This document shows positions 1 through 8,515 of a DNA stretch of 64,000 bases, in pieces. The notes under the pieces are model-generated. The model saw only the letters and a program-made list of their open reading frames with translations, was not told the origin of the DNA and did no database searches. Positions within the stretch are counted from its first letter, which is position 1. Every line of letters begins with the position of its first letter. The stretch covers positions 123,660 to 187,659 of the forward strand of contig NZ_BCYY01000009.1 of the NCBI RefSeq assembly GCF_001598435.1. Reading direction: 5' to 3'. Made by a program: the position numbers and the translations under genes. This DNA comes from Sphingomonas pituitosa NBRC 102491. GTDB lineage: Bacteria > Pseudomonadota > Alphaproteobacteria > Sphingomonadales > Sphingomonadaceae.

Positions 1-1733
1 AGCGCCTGCGTGGTCGACGACCAGTTGGCCGCCGAACGCCGTGCCCCGGCCCCGGCCGAGAAGCTGGCGCCGAGCGCGGAAAGCCGCGCCGCGAAGCTGC
101 CTGCATCGAGCGCGCCGCTCCCTTCGTCCATCAGCCCGAACGCCTGCCGCGCCGCCCCGGGTCGATAGGCCGGATCGGCAAGGGTGCCGGTATCGAACTG
201 CAGTTGTGCATCGACGATCGGTACCCCGTGCCGCTCCGCGACCACCACCCGCAGCCCATTGGCGAGGCGCAATTCCTGGATCGGCGGGAAGCGGATCGCC
301 GCGGGCTGCGTATCGACCGGCGGGGGCGCGCGGCGATCGACATCCTTCGCCGTGGCGCTCCGCAGCGGGTTGGGCAGCATCCGCAGCTCGTAATAGGGCC
401 GCGCCAGCCATTTGGCAGCGGCAGCCCGGACCTCGCCGGCCGTGGCGCTGGCGATCCAATCGCGCTGCTTCAGGAAATGGACGGGGTCGCCCTGATCGAC
501 CTCGCTGGCGAGCAGCCAGGCGCCAACGCCCGCAGGGCTCTCCATCAGCCGCAACAGCGAAACGTCGGTATTCGCGATTACCGAGCGCAGCGCCTGCGCA
601 TCCGGCCCTTGCCGCAGGAACCGTTCGAGGGCCGCATCCAGCGCGGCACCGGCCTGCTCCGGCGTCACACCGGGCCGGAGCGTCATCGACAGCGTGAAGG
701 TGCTGCCAAGCTGGCTTTCCTCGAATTGCGCCGCAACGCCGAGCGCCACCTGCCGATCCTCCACCAGCTCGCGGACGAGCGGCGTGTCCGGCGTACTTGC
801 CATGGCAAGGGCGGCGAGTTGCAGCAGTGTCTTCCCGCGCGGATCGTCGTTGGAGATCGGCCAGCTCCGGCCGATCGTGATCGAGCCGACGCTGTCGTAC
901 AATGTCTCGCGCTTGATCTCGCTGAAGCTGGGCAGCCATTGGTCGGTACGGTCGATCGCCACGCCGGGCCGCACGGCGCCGAAATAGCGGGTGATCTTCT
1001 CGCGCGCCGTGTCGAAGTCGATGTCGCCGGCGAGTACGATCACCGCGTTCGATGCACCGTAATAGTCGGTGAACCATTGCTTCACGTCCGCAAGCGAGGC
1101 GCGATCGAGATCGGCCATCGATCCGATCACCGAATGGGCATAGGGGTGGCCGGCAGGGTAGAAGCCGGCAAGGTAGCGGTCGACCGCCTTGGCGCCCGGC
1201 TGCAACTCGCCCTGGCGCTTCTCGTTCTGCACCACGCCGCGCTGTTCCTCGAACTCCTGCTGGGTGATGCCATCGGCCAGATAGCTCATCCGATCGGATT
1301 CCATCCATAGCGCATAATCGAGCGCGCCGGTCGGCACCGTCTCATGATAGTCGGTCCAGTCGGTCGTCGTCTGCCCGTTGACCCCGCTCGCGCCGATCGC
1401 CTCCATCGCTTCCATGAAGCCGCCGGCGCGATTGCGGGTGGATTGAAACATCAGATGTTCGAACAGATGGGCAAAGCCGGTGCGGCCGGCGGGCTCGTCC
1501 TTGGAACCGGTCCGGAACCGAATGCCAAGGTACACGCTGGGAGTCGTGTGATCGGTATAGACAATCGCGGTCAGGCCGTTGGGCAAGGTGAACTGCCGAT
1601 AGGGGATCTTGACGGCGCCGCGAGACGGCGCGGCGGGCGGCACCGAACGCTGCGGGGCAGCGACGACGAAGGAAGGCAGGAAGGCGGCACCGGCGTACAG
1701 GCCAATGCGCAGGGCGGTGCGAGCGAAGGTCAA
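1..1733 (-). CDS. M16 family zinc metallopeptidase (insulinase-like), 3' end outside window
   Basis: About 577 residues are visible and the gene runs off the left edge. From a TTG at 1733 the protein starts with a hydrophobic signal-like segment (residues 5-26, ending near VVAAP), so it is probably exported to the periplasm. The inverted zinc motif HLFEH lies at residues 89-93 and the third zinc ligand is the Glu of QNEKRQ near residue 171, the usual M16 spacing. A second M16-like repeat begins near residue 515 (ELRLANGLRVVVAERHG). M16 two-domain proteases cleave peptides inside a clam-shell chamber. The start is uncertain: no ATG is near, and in-frame GTG codons lie further upstream. It diverges from the membrane-protein operon to the right. 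Family assignment is secure; the substrate is unknown. Confidence 0.85.
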   Translation of the reverse strand, partial: MTFARTALRIGLYAGAAFLPSFVVAAPQRSVPPAAPSRGAVKIPYRQFTLPNGLTAIVYTDHTTPSVYLGIRFRTGSKDEPAGRTGFAHLFEHLMFQSTRNRAGGFMEAMEAIGASGVNGQTTTDWTDYHETVPTGALDYALWMESDRMSYLADGITQQEFEEQRGVVQNEKRQGELQPGAKAVDRYLAGFYPAGHPYAHSVIGSMADLDRASLADVKQWFTDYYGASNAVIVLAGDIDFDTAREKITRYFGAVRPGVAIDRTDQWLPSFSEIKRETLYDSVGSITIGRSWPISNDDPRGKTLLQLAALAMASTPDTPLVRELVEDRQVALGVAAQFEESQLGSTFTLSMTLRPGVTPEQAGAALDAALERFLRQGPDAQALRSVIANTDVSLLRLMESPAGVGAWLLASEVDQGDPVHFLKQRDWIASATAGEVRAAAAKWLARPYYELRMLPNPLRSATAKDVDRRAPPPVDTQPAAIRFPPIQELRLANGLRVVVAERHGVPIVDAQLQFDTGTLADPAYRPGAARQAFGLMDEGSGALDAGSFAARLSALGASFSAGAGARRSAANWSSTTQA

Positions 1734-1919
1734 TGGAAGTGTCCAGCGTTGGAGAAGGTGGGGAGATCCCACGCCGCCAGTCTGCACGAATAGCTTGCAG
1801 CAGCCTTGCAGCGCAGTTTTCGCCGGGCAAGGTTGGTGCAAGCCAGCAGCCGTAGCACCGGAGGGGAGTCGCGAAGCCTGCCCTGCGGGATTGCGAACGC
1901 CTCTCACCCGGGACCGTGG

Positions 1920-3380
1920 ATGACCGACGAAGCTACCCTGCATCTGGCCGAACGGATCGCCGCGATCGAAGCGCGCGGCACCGGCCATTTGCGGGCGGCC
2001 GCGCGGCGCCAGGCGATAGAGATCGGTCTTAGGGTGGCGATCCCGGCGACGCTGCCGGTGCCGGCCCTCGCCGCCCTTGCCGGCTGGTTCGCGCCGCTCC
2101 GCTGGGACATGGTGGGCCCGGCAACGCTGGCCGTTCCGCTGGCCGCGTTCGGCATCGGTTTTCTGCACCATTGGCGCCGGCAGCGGATCGAACGCGCCGC
2201 GGCGCTGGCGCTGTTCGACCGCGAACTCGCCCTGAAGGACCGGATCACCACCGCGGACGAATTCCTGCGCTATCCGGGCAGCGACGGCTTCCGCGCGGCG
2301 GCAGTGCTGGAGGCGCGCCCCTGGATCGAGCGCGCCGCCACCGCAGCCGTTCCGCAATCCCCCCGCCCCGTCTCTGCCGGAAGGCGCTGGCCGCTGATGC
2401 TGGCCGGGGCCGCGCTGCTGCTTGTTGCAGGCGCCGTGGAACAGCGCTTCGTCCCTGCAACCGGAGCCGGCCGGCAGGTCGCTGCCGCGCTGGTCGCGGC
2501 GGGCATCGCCGCACCGGGCGCGGGCGCCGAACGGCTCGACAACCCCGCTCCCGACACCGCAGGAAGCAGCGGGGCGAGCACGGTAAACCCGGCTCCATCC
2601 GGCACCAGTGCCGCCCACGAAGCCGGGCAGCAGGCAGACGGCGCGGGTAAGGACAGCGGCCGGCTGGGCGGCGCGCAACCGGCGGCGGGCTCGGACCAAC
2701 CCGGCACGCGTGCTAGCGGCACTGACAGTGCATCGGCACCCCAGCCCGGCGAAGCCCGCCAGGCAGGCGCCGGAGCCGGTGCCGCCGGCAACCCCGATCG
2801 CAACGGAGCCGACCAGGACCGTCGCCAGGGGGCGGCCGGACGCATCGACGCCGATCGCAACGCAGGGGCCGACGGCCAGGCCGGCCAGCGCAGCGGCACC
2901 GCACCGCAGAACGGCGCCAATGCCGGCAATCAGCCGCCTTCCTCCTCCCCGCTGGGATCCCAGCAACGCCCGCAAACGGGCCAGAGCGGCAATGGCAGTC
3001 AGCCGAACCAGCAAAATCGCAGCCAGCAGGGCGCGCAGGACCAGTCACAGCCGGGACAGGGCAAGGGACAGGGCCGCGACGGGCAACGCGCGGGCCAGGA
3101 CGCGCTCAAGCGCGCCAATGGCCTCGCCGCCCTGCTGCTTGCCGTGCCGATGCGCGATCGGCTGGGTGGCACGGCCAATGCGGGGCCCGTTTCCAGCCTG
3201 CCGCGCCAGGCGCCGCCGCACGCCGGCAGCGCCGGTGCGGCAACGGCAGCAGATCGCGGCTCCGCGACGGGGGATGTAGGACGCATCGTCCACCAGCCCG
3301 CCACGCCGCAGGACCAGCAGCTTCTGCAGCGCTATTTCCGCCCCGCCCGACGCGCTTCCGATGGCGGAGGCGAACGCTGA
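1920..3380 (+). CDS. Membrane protein with long disordered Gln/Gly/Asn/Ser-rich tail
   Basis: A 486-residue protein of unrecognised family. The ATG at 1920 is chosen because the residues upstream are arginine-rich with no domain. An N-terminal cytoplasmic helix is followed by a hydrophobic pair near residues 40-80, a charged helical stretch (RQRIERAAALALFDRELALKDRI region) and another membrane segment near 155-170. Residues of roughly 190-400 are low complexity, rich in Gly, Ala, Gln, Asn, Ser and Pro. The C-terminus returns to ordinary composition and ends QQLLQRYFRPAR. It heads the DUF58/BatA/VWA/TPR series and occupies a place where loci of this kind often have DUF4175-like proteins. It probably belongs to the same envelope complex, which is inference from position. 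Confidence 0.7.
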   Translation: MTDEATLHLAERIAAIEARGTGHLRAAARRQAIEIGLRVAIPATLPVPALAALAGWFAPLRWDMVGPATLAVPLAAFGIGFLHHWRRQRIERAAALALFDRELALKDRITTADEFLRYPGSDGFRAAAVLEARPWIERAATAAVPQSPRPVSAGRRWPLMLAGAALLLVAGAVEQRFVPATGAGRQVAAALVAAGIAAPGAGAERLDNPAPDTAGSSGASTVNPAPSGTSAAHEAGQQADGAGKDSGRLGGAQPAAGSDQPGTRASGTDSASAPQPGEARQAGAGAGAAGNPDRNGADQDRRQGAAGRIDADRNAGADGQAGQRSGTAPQNGANAGNQPPSSSPLGSQQRPQTGQSGNGSQPNQQNRSQQGAQDQSQPGQGKGQGRDGQRAGQDALKRANGLAALLLAVPMRDRLGGTANAGPVSSLPRQAPPHAGSAGAATAADRGSATGDVGRIVHQPATPQDQQLLQRYFRPARRASDGGGER

Positions 3381-3459
3381 CCGATTCCCGCACCGCCCGT
3401 TCCCGGCCTGCGGACCCGCCCGCGCACGCCGCTTCGCCCTTTGCCCCCGGAGTCCGGTC

Positions 3460-4371
3460 TTGAACGCCCCGCCCCTCAGCTTCGATGCGCTTTTCGACCC
3501 AGCGTTCCTCACCCGCGTCCAGCAATTCGCGCTGTCGCTTGATCGCGTCCAAAAGGGCGGGCGGCTGGCGGAGCAAACCAGCACCGCACGCGGCCAGGGC
3601 ATCGATTTCGCCGACTTCCGCCCCTATGTCGCCGGTGACGATCTTCGGACCATAGACTGGAACATCTATCAGCGGCTGGGCCGGCTGTTCGTCCGCGTGT
3701 TCGAGGAACGCCAGGACATGCCGGTCTATTTCCTGGTCGACGTTTCCAAAAGTATGTTCACGGGTGAATCGCCCCGCATCGCTGCCGGCCTCCGCGCCAC
3801 GCTGGCCCTTGCCGCCATCGTTCTCGGCCAGCATGACTCGATCGGGCTCTTTCCGTTTTCCGATGCGATGACGATCCAGACCCGCCACCTTTCGGGCAAG
3901 AACAATCTGGTGCGCGCCGCACGCTACCTCGCCGACTATGAACCGGGCGGCGGCACGGCGCTGGCCGAATCGATCGAGCGGCTGGCAAGCATGCGGCTGC
4001 GGCGCGGACTGGCGGTGGTGGTCTCCGACTTCTTCGACGAAGCGGGGCTGGACCGGGTGCTTCCGGCACTCACGCTGCTGCAGCATCGTGTGCTGCTCGT
4101 CCAGCTGGTGCGCCCGGAGGACGCCGATCCGACGCGCCACCCCGCGCTGAACGGCGACGTGGCGCTCGAGGACTGCGAAACCGGCGCACAGGTGGAGCTG
4201 ACGATCACCCCCGATCTTCTGGCACGCTATCAGCAGGCCTATGGCGCATTCAACGACCGGCTTCAGACCTCTGCCATCGAGCGCGGCCATGCGCTGGTGC
4301 GGATCGACGCCTCGCGCGATGTGCTGGACCAGCTGAGCACCGTCTTCCGGGGCGGGAAGCTGGCGTTGTGA
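3460..4371 (+). CDS. DUF58 domain-containing protein (VWA-like fold)
   Basis: A 303-residue cytosolic protein. It carries the DUF58 signature (FADFRPYVAGDDLRTIDW, about residues 50-67) followed by a VWA-like strand with a DxSxS metal site (D94, S96, S98 in FLVDVSKSM). DUF58 proteins usually work with MoxR AAA ATPases in chaperone-like complexes at the membrane. The TTG at 3460 is preferred because a GGAG lies just upstream and the protein then begins directly with the conserved domain. An ATG at 3361 in the same frame would overlap the previous gene by 20 bases and add 33 arginine-rich residues. The stop overlaps the next start (GTGA), indicating translational coupling. Confidence 0.85.
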   Translation: MNAPPLSFDALFDPAFLTRVQQFALSLDRVQKGGRLAEQTSTARGQGIDFADFRPYVAGDDLRTIDWNIYQRLGRLFVRVFEERQDMPVYFLVDVSKSMFTGESPRIAAGLRATLALAAIVLGQHDSIGLFPFSDAMTIQTRHLSGKNNLVRAARYLADYEPGGGTALAESIERLASMRLRRGLAVVVSDFFDEAGLDRVLPALTLLQHRVLLVQLVRPEDADPTRHPALNGDVALEDCETGAQVELTITPDLLARYQQAYGAFNDRLQTSAIERGHALVRIDASRDVLDQLSTVFRGGKLAL

Positions 4372-6068
4372 CCTTCGCAAGCTTCGGCCTCGGCCCCCTC
4401 CTGGTCGGTGCAATGCTGATCGCCGGCCTGCTCGCCCTGCTCCAGCGGCTGCGGGTGCAGCGGCAGGTGGTGCGGGTCGCAACGACGATGTTCTGGCGTG
4501 CCGCCGCTCAGGCCGCGCCCGCGCGCGTGCTGCTGGAGCGGTTCCGGCACTGGCTCGCCTTCCTGCTGATCCTGGCCATCGCCCTGACGCTGTGGTTTGC
4601 CGGCGCGCGGCCGAGCTTGATCCCCGCCGCAGGATCGCATCTCGAACTCTTCTACCTCGACGCTTCCGCAGGGATGACCGCAGGCGATCGCTTCGCCGAA
4701 GCCCGGCGCGCGCTGATCGCCGATGCGGGTGCCGTGCCGGCGCAGCGCCGTGCAATCTATCTGGGTGATCCCTACGGCACGCGGCTACTCGCTCCCGGCG
4801 AGGACCTCGCGCTGCTTCCCCAGCGGCTCGCGAACGTCCGTGCCGGGCTGTTCCCCTCGCGCTTTGCGGCCTGGGCCGAGGCGATCCGCGCGCAGATCGA
4901 CGCCCGACGGCCGATCACCCTTCATTATTACGGCACAGCCGCCGCGTTCCGCGCGGCGGATGCCCCGGCAGCTGTGCCGCGGATCGCCGGCTATGTCGGG
5001 CCGCCCATTCGCGGCAACCGCGGAATCGTCGCGATCGGCGCGGTGCCGGCCGCATCGGGCGCGTGGGACAAGGCGGATCTGGTACTCCGGCTCGCCGCTG
5101 CCCAAGGCGTTGCAGCAGGCATCGACCAGCTGGTGTTTCGCCGCAACGGCGCCCCGTTCAAGCCGGGGCCGGCAACCGCGAGCCAGGGCCGGATCGCGCT
5201 GCGCGACATGCCCGCCGACGGCAGCCTGATCGAGGTCGCCTTCCGCGATCGTGACGGCTTCCCTGCCGACGACCGCGTCGCGCTGCGGCTACCCGAACGC
5301 CACCCGATCCGCGTCGCGCTGATCGGCGATCTGCCGGCAACCCTGCGCGCGGTGATCGCTGCCGATTCCGGCATGCGCATCGTCTCCCCGCAGGAAGCCG
5401 AGGTCGAGGTGCGGGGCCCGGCGGTCACAGGCTCCACCCGAGGCAAGCCGGCCTTCATATTGCAGCCGATGGACGTGCGTTCGGCTGCCTTTGCAGTGAC
5501 CGATACGGCGTCGCGCACCGACCTGAACGACGCGCTTGACCAGCTTGGGCTCGGGCAGCTGGATGCGACCGCCATCGCTGACTCGCTGCACCGCCCCGTA
5601 TCGATCGAATCCGGCATGGGGCCTGTTCGTACCGTCTCGGCCTGGCAAGCGCTGTTCGATTCCGGGAGCAGCTTCGCGCAGAGCCGGACCATGCCGCTGT
5701 TCGTCGCGCGGACCCTGCGCTGGCTGGCCAGCCCGCAGCCCTGGCTTCCCTATGCGGCCGCCGGCGGCACGCTGGTCGACCTGGACGGTGCCGGCGCTAC
5801 CGGTTCCGCTGCGCTGGCCGGGCGCACGCCTGGTGGCGCCATCGCGCTGCCGCAGGCGGAGGACCGGGGGATCGCCGGCCTGCCGGTCGCGACGAGCCTG
5901 ACGGACATCGAAACGACGCGCGGCGCCGGCGATATCCTCGCCGACACCGCTTCCGCACCCGCGGCCTCGGGACCCGCGCTCGACCTGCCCTTCACCCTCG
6001 CGCTGGTCGCCGCAGCGTTGCTGCTCGCGGTGGAATGGATCCTGTTCCAGCGCGGCCGCCTGCCATGA
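4368..6068 (+). CDS. BatA-like N-terminal membrane domain protein
   Basis: A 566-residue protein starting at a GTG that overlaps the DUF58 stop. The N-terminus has two hydrophobic segments (about residues 5-24 and 62-80) separated by a loop containing TTMFWRAAAQ and RFRHWLAF. This is the arrangement of the BatA/aerotolerance N-terminal domain. A long periplasmic-type region follows, and a final membrane helix lies near residues 540-558. There is no clear VWA MIDAS motif here, unlike the next protein. Proteins of this layout accompany DUF58 and VWA proteins in Bat-type loci, whose envelope or stress role is poorly defined. The stop overlaps the next ATG. Confidence 0.75.
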   Translation: MTFASFGLGPLLVGAMLIAGLLALLQRLRVQRQVVRVATTMFWRAAAQAAPARVLLERFRHWLAFLLILAIALTLWFAGARPSLIPAAGSHLELFYLDASAGMTAGDRFAEARRALIADAGAVPAQRRAIYLGDPYGTRLLAPGEDLALLPQRLANVRAGLFPSRFAAWAEAIRAQIDARRPITLHYYGTAAAFRAADAPAAVPRIAGYVGPPIRGNRGIVAIGAVPAASGAWDKADLVLRLAAAQGVAAGIDQLVFRRNGAPFKPGPATASQGRIALRDMPADGSLIEVAFRDRDGFPADDRVALRLPERHPIRVALIGDLPATLRAVIAADSGMRIVSPQEAEVEVRGPAVTGSTRGKPAFILQPMDVRSAAFAVTDTASRTDLNDALDQLGLGQLDATAIADSLHRPVSIESGMGPVRTVSAWQALFDSGSSFAQSRTMPLFVARTLRWLASPQPWLPYAAAGGTLVDLDGAGATGSAALAGRTPGGAIALPQAEDRGIAGLPVATSLTDIETTRGAGDILADTASAPAASGPALDLPFTLALVAAALLLAVEWILFQRGRLP

Positions 6069-8515
6069 GAGACGTGTTGCCGCTCGACTTGACCCTGCTC
6101 CACCCGGAAATCCTCTGGGCGCTTCTGTTGCTGCCGCTGGTCTGGTGGAAGCTCGGCAGCCGGCCAGGCGTCGCGCAGCGGGCGCTGCGGACGGCGGTGT
6201 TCGCCTGCATCGTCGTGGCACTTGCGCAACCGAGCCTGTTGCTGCGACGCGCCGGAACGGCGCAGATGGTGGTGCTGGATGCGCGTGGCGGCCCCGCCGC
6301 GCAGGCGGCGTTGCGCCGCCTGCTTACCCGTGTAGCGCCGGCGGATCGGGTGACCCTGATCACCCTGGGCGGCGACCTCCGGGACAAGGATCCCCGCATC
6401 GTCGAGCGGATCTCCCTGCCGGCGGCCGCGCTTTCCGCCGGGCTGGACCGCGCCCTTTCGGAACTTCCGGCAGGCAGTCCCGGTGCCGTCACCGTGATCG
6501 GCGACGGGCGTGCCCGCGACGCGCATTGGGAGCGTGCGATCGACGGGCTGCGCCGCCGCCGCGTGCCGGTCAGTACGATCCTGGTGGAGGGCGGCGACCC
6601 CGCCCCGTTCCTGGCGGACTTGCGGGTATCGGCGGTCCGCGTCGGGGAGGTGGCGCAGGCGAGCCTGACCATCGCCGGCCGCGGGGAAGATCTGACCGTG
6701 CAGCTGCTGGCCGACGACCGCGAGGTCGCGCGCTCCGAACCTTTTGCGGTAAGCGGCGACGCGCGGCTCGATCTGCGCTTTCCGATGCACCGCACAGGTT
6801 TCGTGCCGCTTCGCGCCCGGCTGGTACGCGGGGGCACCGCTGTCGCGACGATCGACGGCGTCGCCGCCGTGCAGGATCCGCTGCCACTGCTCTATCTGGA
6901 CGGGCGCCAGCAGGGCGCTGCGCCACGCCTGCAGGCACTGGTGGGCAACGCCTTCGCCGTCGATGCCCGCGACCCGCAGCGCCTGGCCGCCGGCATCGAC
7001 TTTGCGGACTATGCCGCGGTGATGCTCGACGATGTTCCCGCCGCGATGCTGCCCGCCCCGCTACAGGCGCGGCTGCTCGACAGCGTGACGCGGGGCGGGA
7101 CCGGCCTGTTCTACAGCGGCGGAGCGCACGCATTCGGCATGGGCGGCTATGCCGGCACGCCGCTCGCCGCTGCCCTGCCGGTGACGCTGCGGCAGGAAGA
7201 CAAGCTCGAACAGCCAAGCGTTGCACTGGTGATCGTGATCGACACCTCGGGCTCGATGGCGGGCACGCCGCTGGATCTCGCCAAGCAGGTGGCCCGCTTC
7301 GCCGTGCGCAAGCTGGGGCCGATGGACAGCGTCGGCGTGGTGGAATTCTACGGCGCGAAACAATGGGCGGTGCCGCTGCAGCCGGTCCGCGATACCGTCG
7401 AGGTGGAACGCGCGATCGGCCGCATGCAGGCGCAGGGCTCCAGCATCCTGTTCCCGGCGATCCAGGAGGCATATTATGCGCTGAAAGGCAGCAACGCCCG
7501 CTTCAAGCACATCCTCGTCATCTCCGATGCCGGCGTCGAGGAACAGCGCTACCAGGCGCTGCTGACGCACATCGCCGATGATCGCATCAATGTCTCCACC
7601 GCGCTTGTCGGCAGCGATGTCGAGGGTGAGGAGCGGATGGTGCAATGGGCACGCTGGGGCCGCGGCCGTTATTATGCGGTGCCGGACGAGTTCAGCATGG
7701 TGGAGCTCAACCTCAAGCAGCCGCAGGACAAGCCGGCACCCGGCTACCGGAACGGCACGGTGGCGCTCTCTCCACGTCCGGGACAACCGCGCTGGGAGGG
7801 CGTGCAGATGACCGGCATGCCGCCGCTCGCCGGCTTCGTGCCCGCAGGAAAGCGCCCCGAGGCGGAGACCTTGCTCGCCACTGCCGGCGGTGACCCCGTG
7901 CTGGCGACCTGGCAATATGGCGCGGGGCGGATCACCGCACTGACCACCGAACCGCTGGGGGCGGGCACGATTACTTGGGCGCGCTGGCCCGGCTACGGGC
8001 AATGGCTTGGCCGCCTCCTCGCCCGCACCGCCAATCCCCAGCCGTCCGCCACGCTCAGCCTCGCGCGTCGTTTCGATCGGGTGACGGCGACGTTCCGCGA
8101 CCCTTCCGGTAACGGTGCCGCGCCGCTCGTCCGATTCGTCGATCCGAACGGCAGGGCCATCGGCGCACCGCTGGCATTGGTCGAGCGGGCACCGGGCCTG
8201 TTCACCGGCGAACGCCGGTTCGATCCCGCCCGGCCGGCACTTGCCGAAGCCCGGCGCGGCGCGCTGGTGCTGCGTGCAGCGGACCGCGCGGGATCCGATG
8301 TCGGCGGGAACTACCGCCTCCCGCTCGCTCCGCTCGCCCGCCTCACGGGCGGCGCCTATGTCGAGAGCCCGGCTGCGCCCTTCCAGCCGCCCCGCCCCGC
8401 CGGTGCGACGCTGGCCGCGGTGGCGCTCGGCGGCTGGTTCGCGTTGCTCGCGCTCGCGACCTATCTCTCGGAACTCCTCCATCGCCGCTGGCCGAAGCGC
8501 CGGCGCACCGCATGA
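6065..8515 (+). CDS. VWA domain membrane protein with glutamine-amidotransferase-like region
   Basis: An 816-residue protein. The ATG at 6065 overlaps the previous stop (ATGA). It begins with two membrane helices (LHPEILWALLLLPLVWW and the segment after it). A region near residues 270-380 resembles the class I amidotransferase-like fold seen in these proteins (GTGLFYSGGAHAFGMGGY). A VWA domain near residues 390-560 has the MIDAS motif DTSGS. The C-terminus contains a last membrane helix (LAAVALGGWFALLALATYL). The VWA domain probably binds a protein partner through a divalent metal. It sits between the BatA-like and TPR genes in an unbroken translationally coupled series. Confidence 0.8.
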   Translation: MRDVLPLDLTLLHPEILWALLLLPLVWWKLGSRPGVAQRALRTAVFACIVVALAQPSLLLRRAGTAQMVVLDARGGPAAQAALRRLLTRVAPADRVTLITLGGDLRDKDPRIVERISLPAAALSAGLDRALSELPAGSPGAVTVIGDGRARDAHWERAIDGLRRRRVPVSTILVEGGDPAPFLADLRVSAVRVGEVAQASLTIAGRGEDLTVQLLADDREVARSEPFAVSGDARLDLRFPMHRTGFVPLRARLVRGGTAVATIDGVAAVQDPLPLLYLDGRQQGAAPRLQALVGNAFAVDARDPQRLAAGIDFADYAAVMLDDVPAAMLPAPLQARLLDSVTRGGTGLFYSGGAHAFGMGGYAGTPLAAALPVTLRQEDKLEQPSVALVIVIDTSGSMAGTPLDLAKQVARFAVRKLGPMDSVGVVEFYGAKQWAVPLQPVRDTVEVERAIGRMQAQGSSILFPAIQEAYYALKGSNARFKHILVISDAGVEEQRYQALLTHIADDRINVSTALVGSDVEGEERMVQWARWGRGRYYAVPDEFSMVELNLKQPQDKPAPGYRNGTVALSPRPGQPRWEGVQMTGMPPLAGFVPAGKRPEAETLLATAGGDPVLATWQYGAGRITALTTEPLGAGTITWARWPGYGQWLGRLLARTANPQPSATLSLARRFDRVTATFRDPSGNGAAPLVRFVDPNGRAIGAPLALVERAPGLFTGERRFDPARPALAEARRGALVLRAADRAGSDVGGNYRLPLAPLARLTGGAYVESPAAPFQPPRPAGATLAAVALGGWFALLALATYLSELLHRRWPKRRRTA

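Noticed and set aside
2500..3100. Gly/Gln/Asn-rich stretch as a possible DNA repeat or foreign insertion
   Set aside because: It keeps the reading frame and high GC of the surrounding gene and is better explained as a disordered protein linker.
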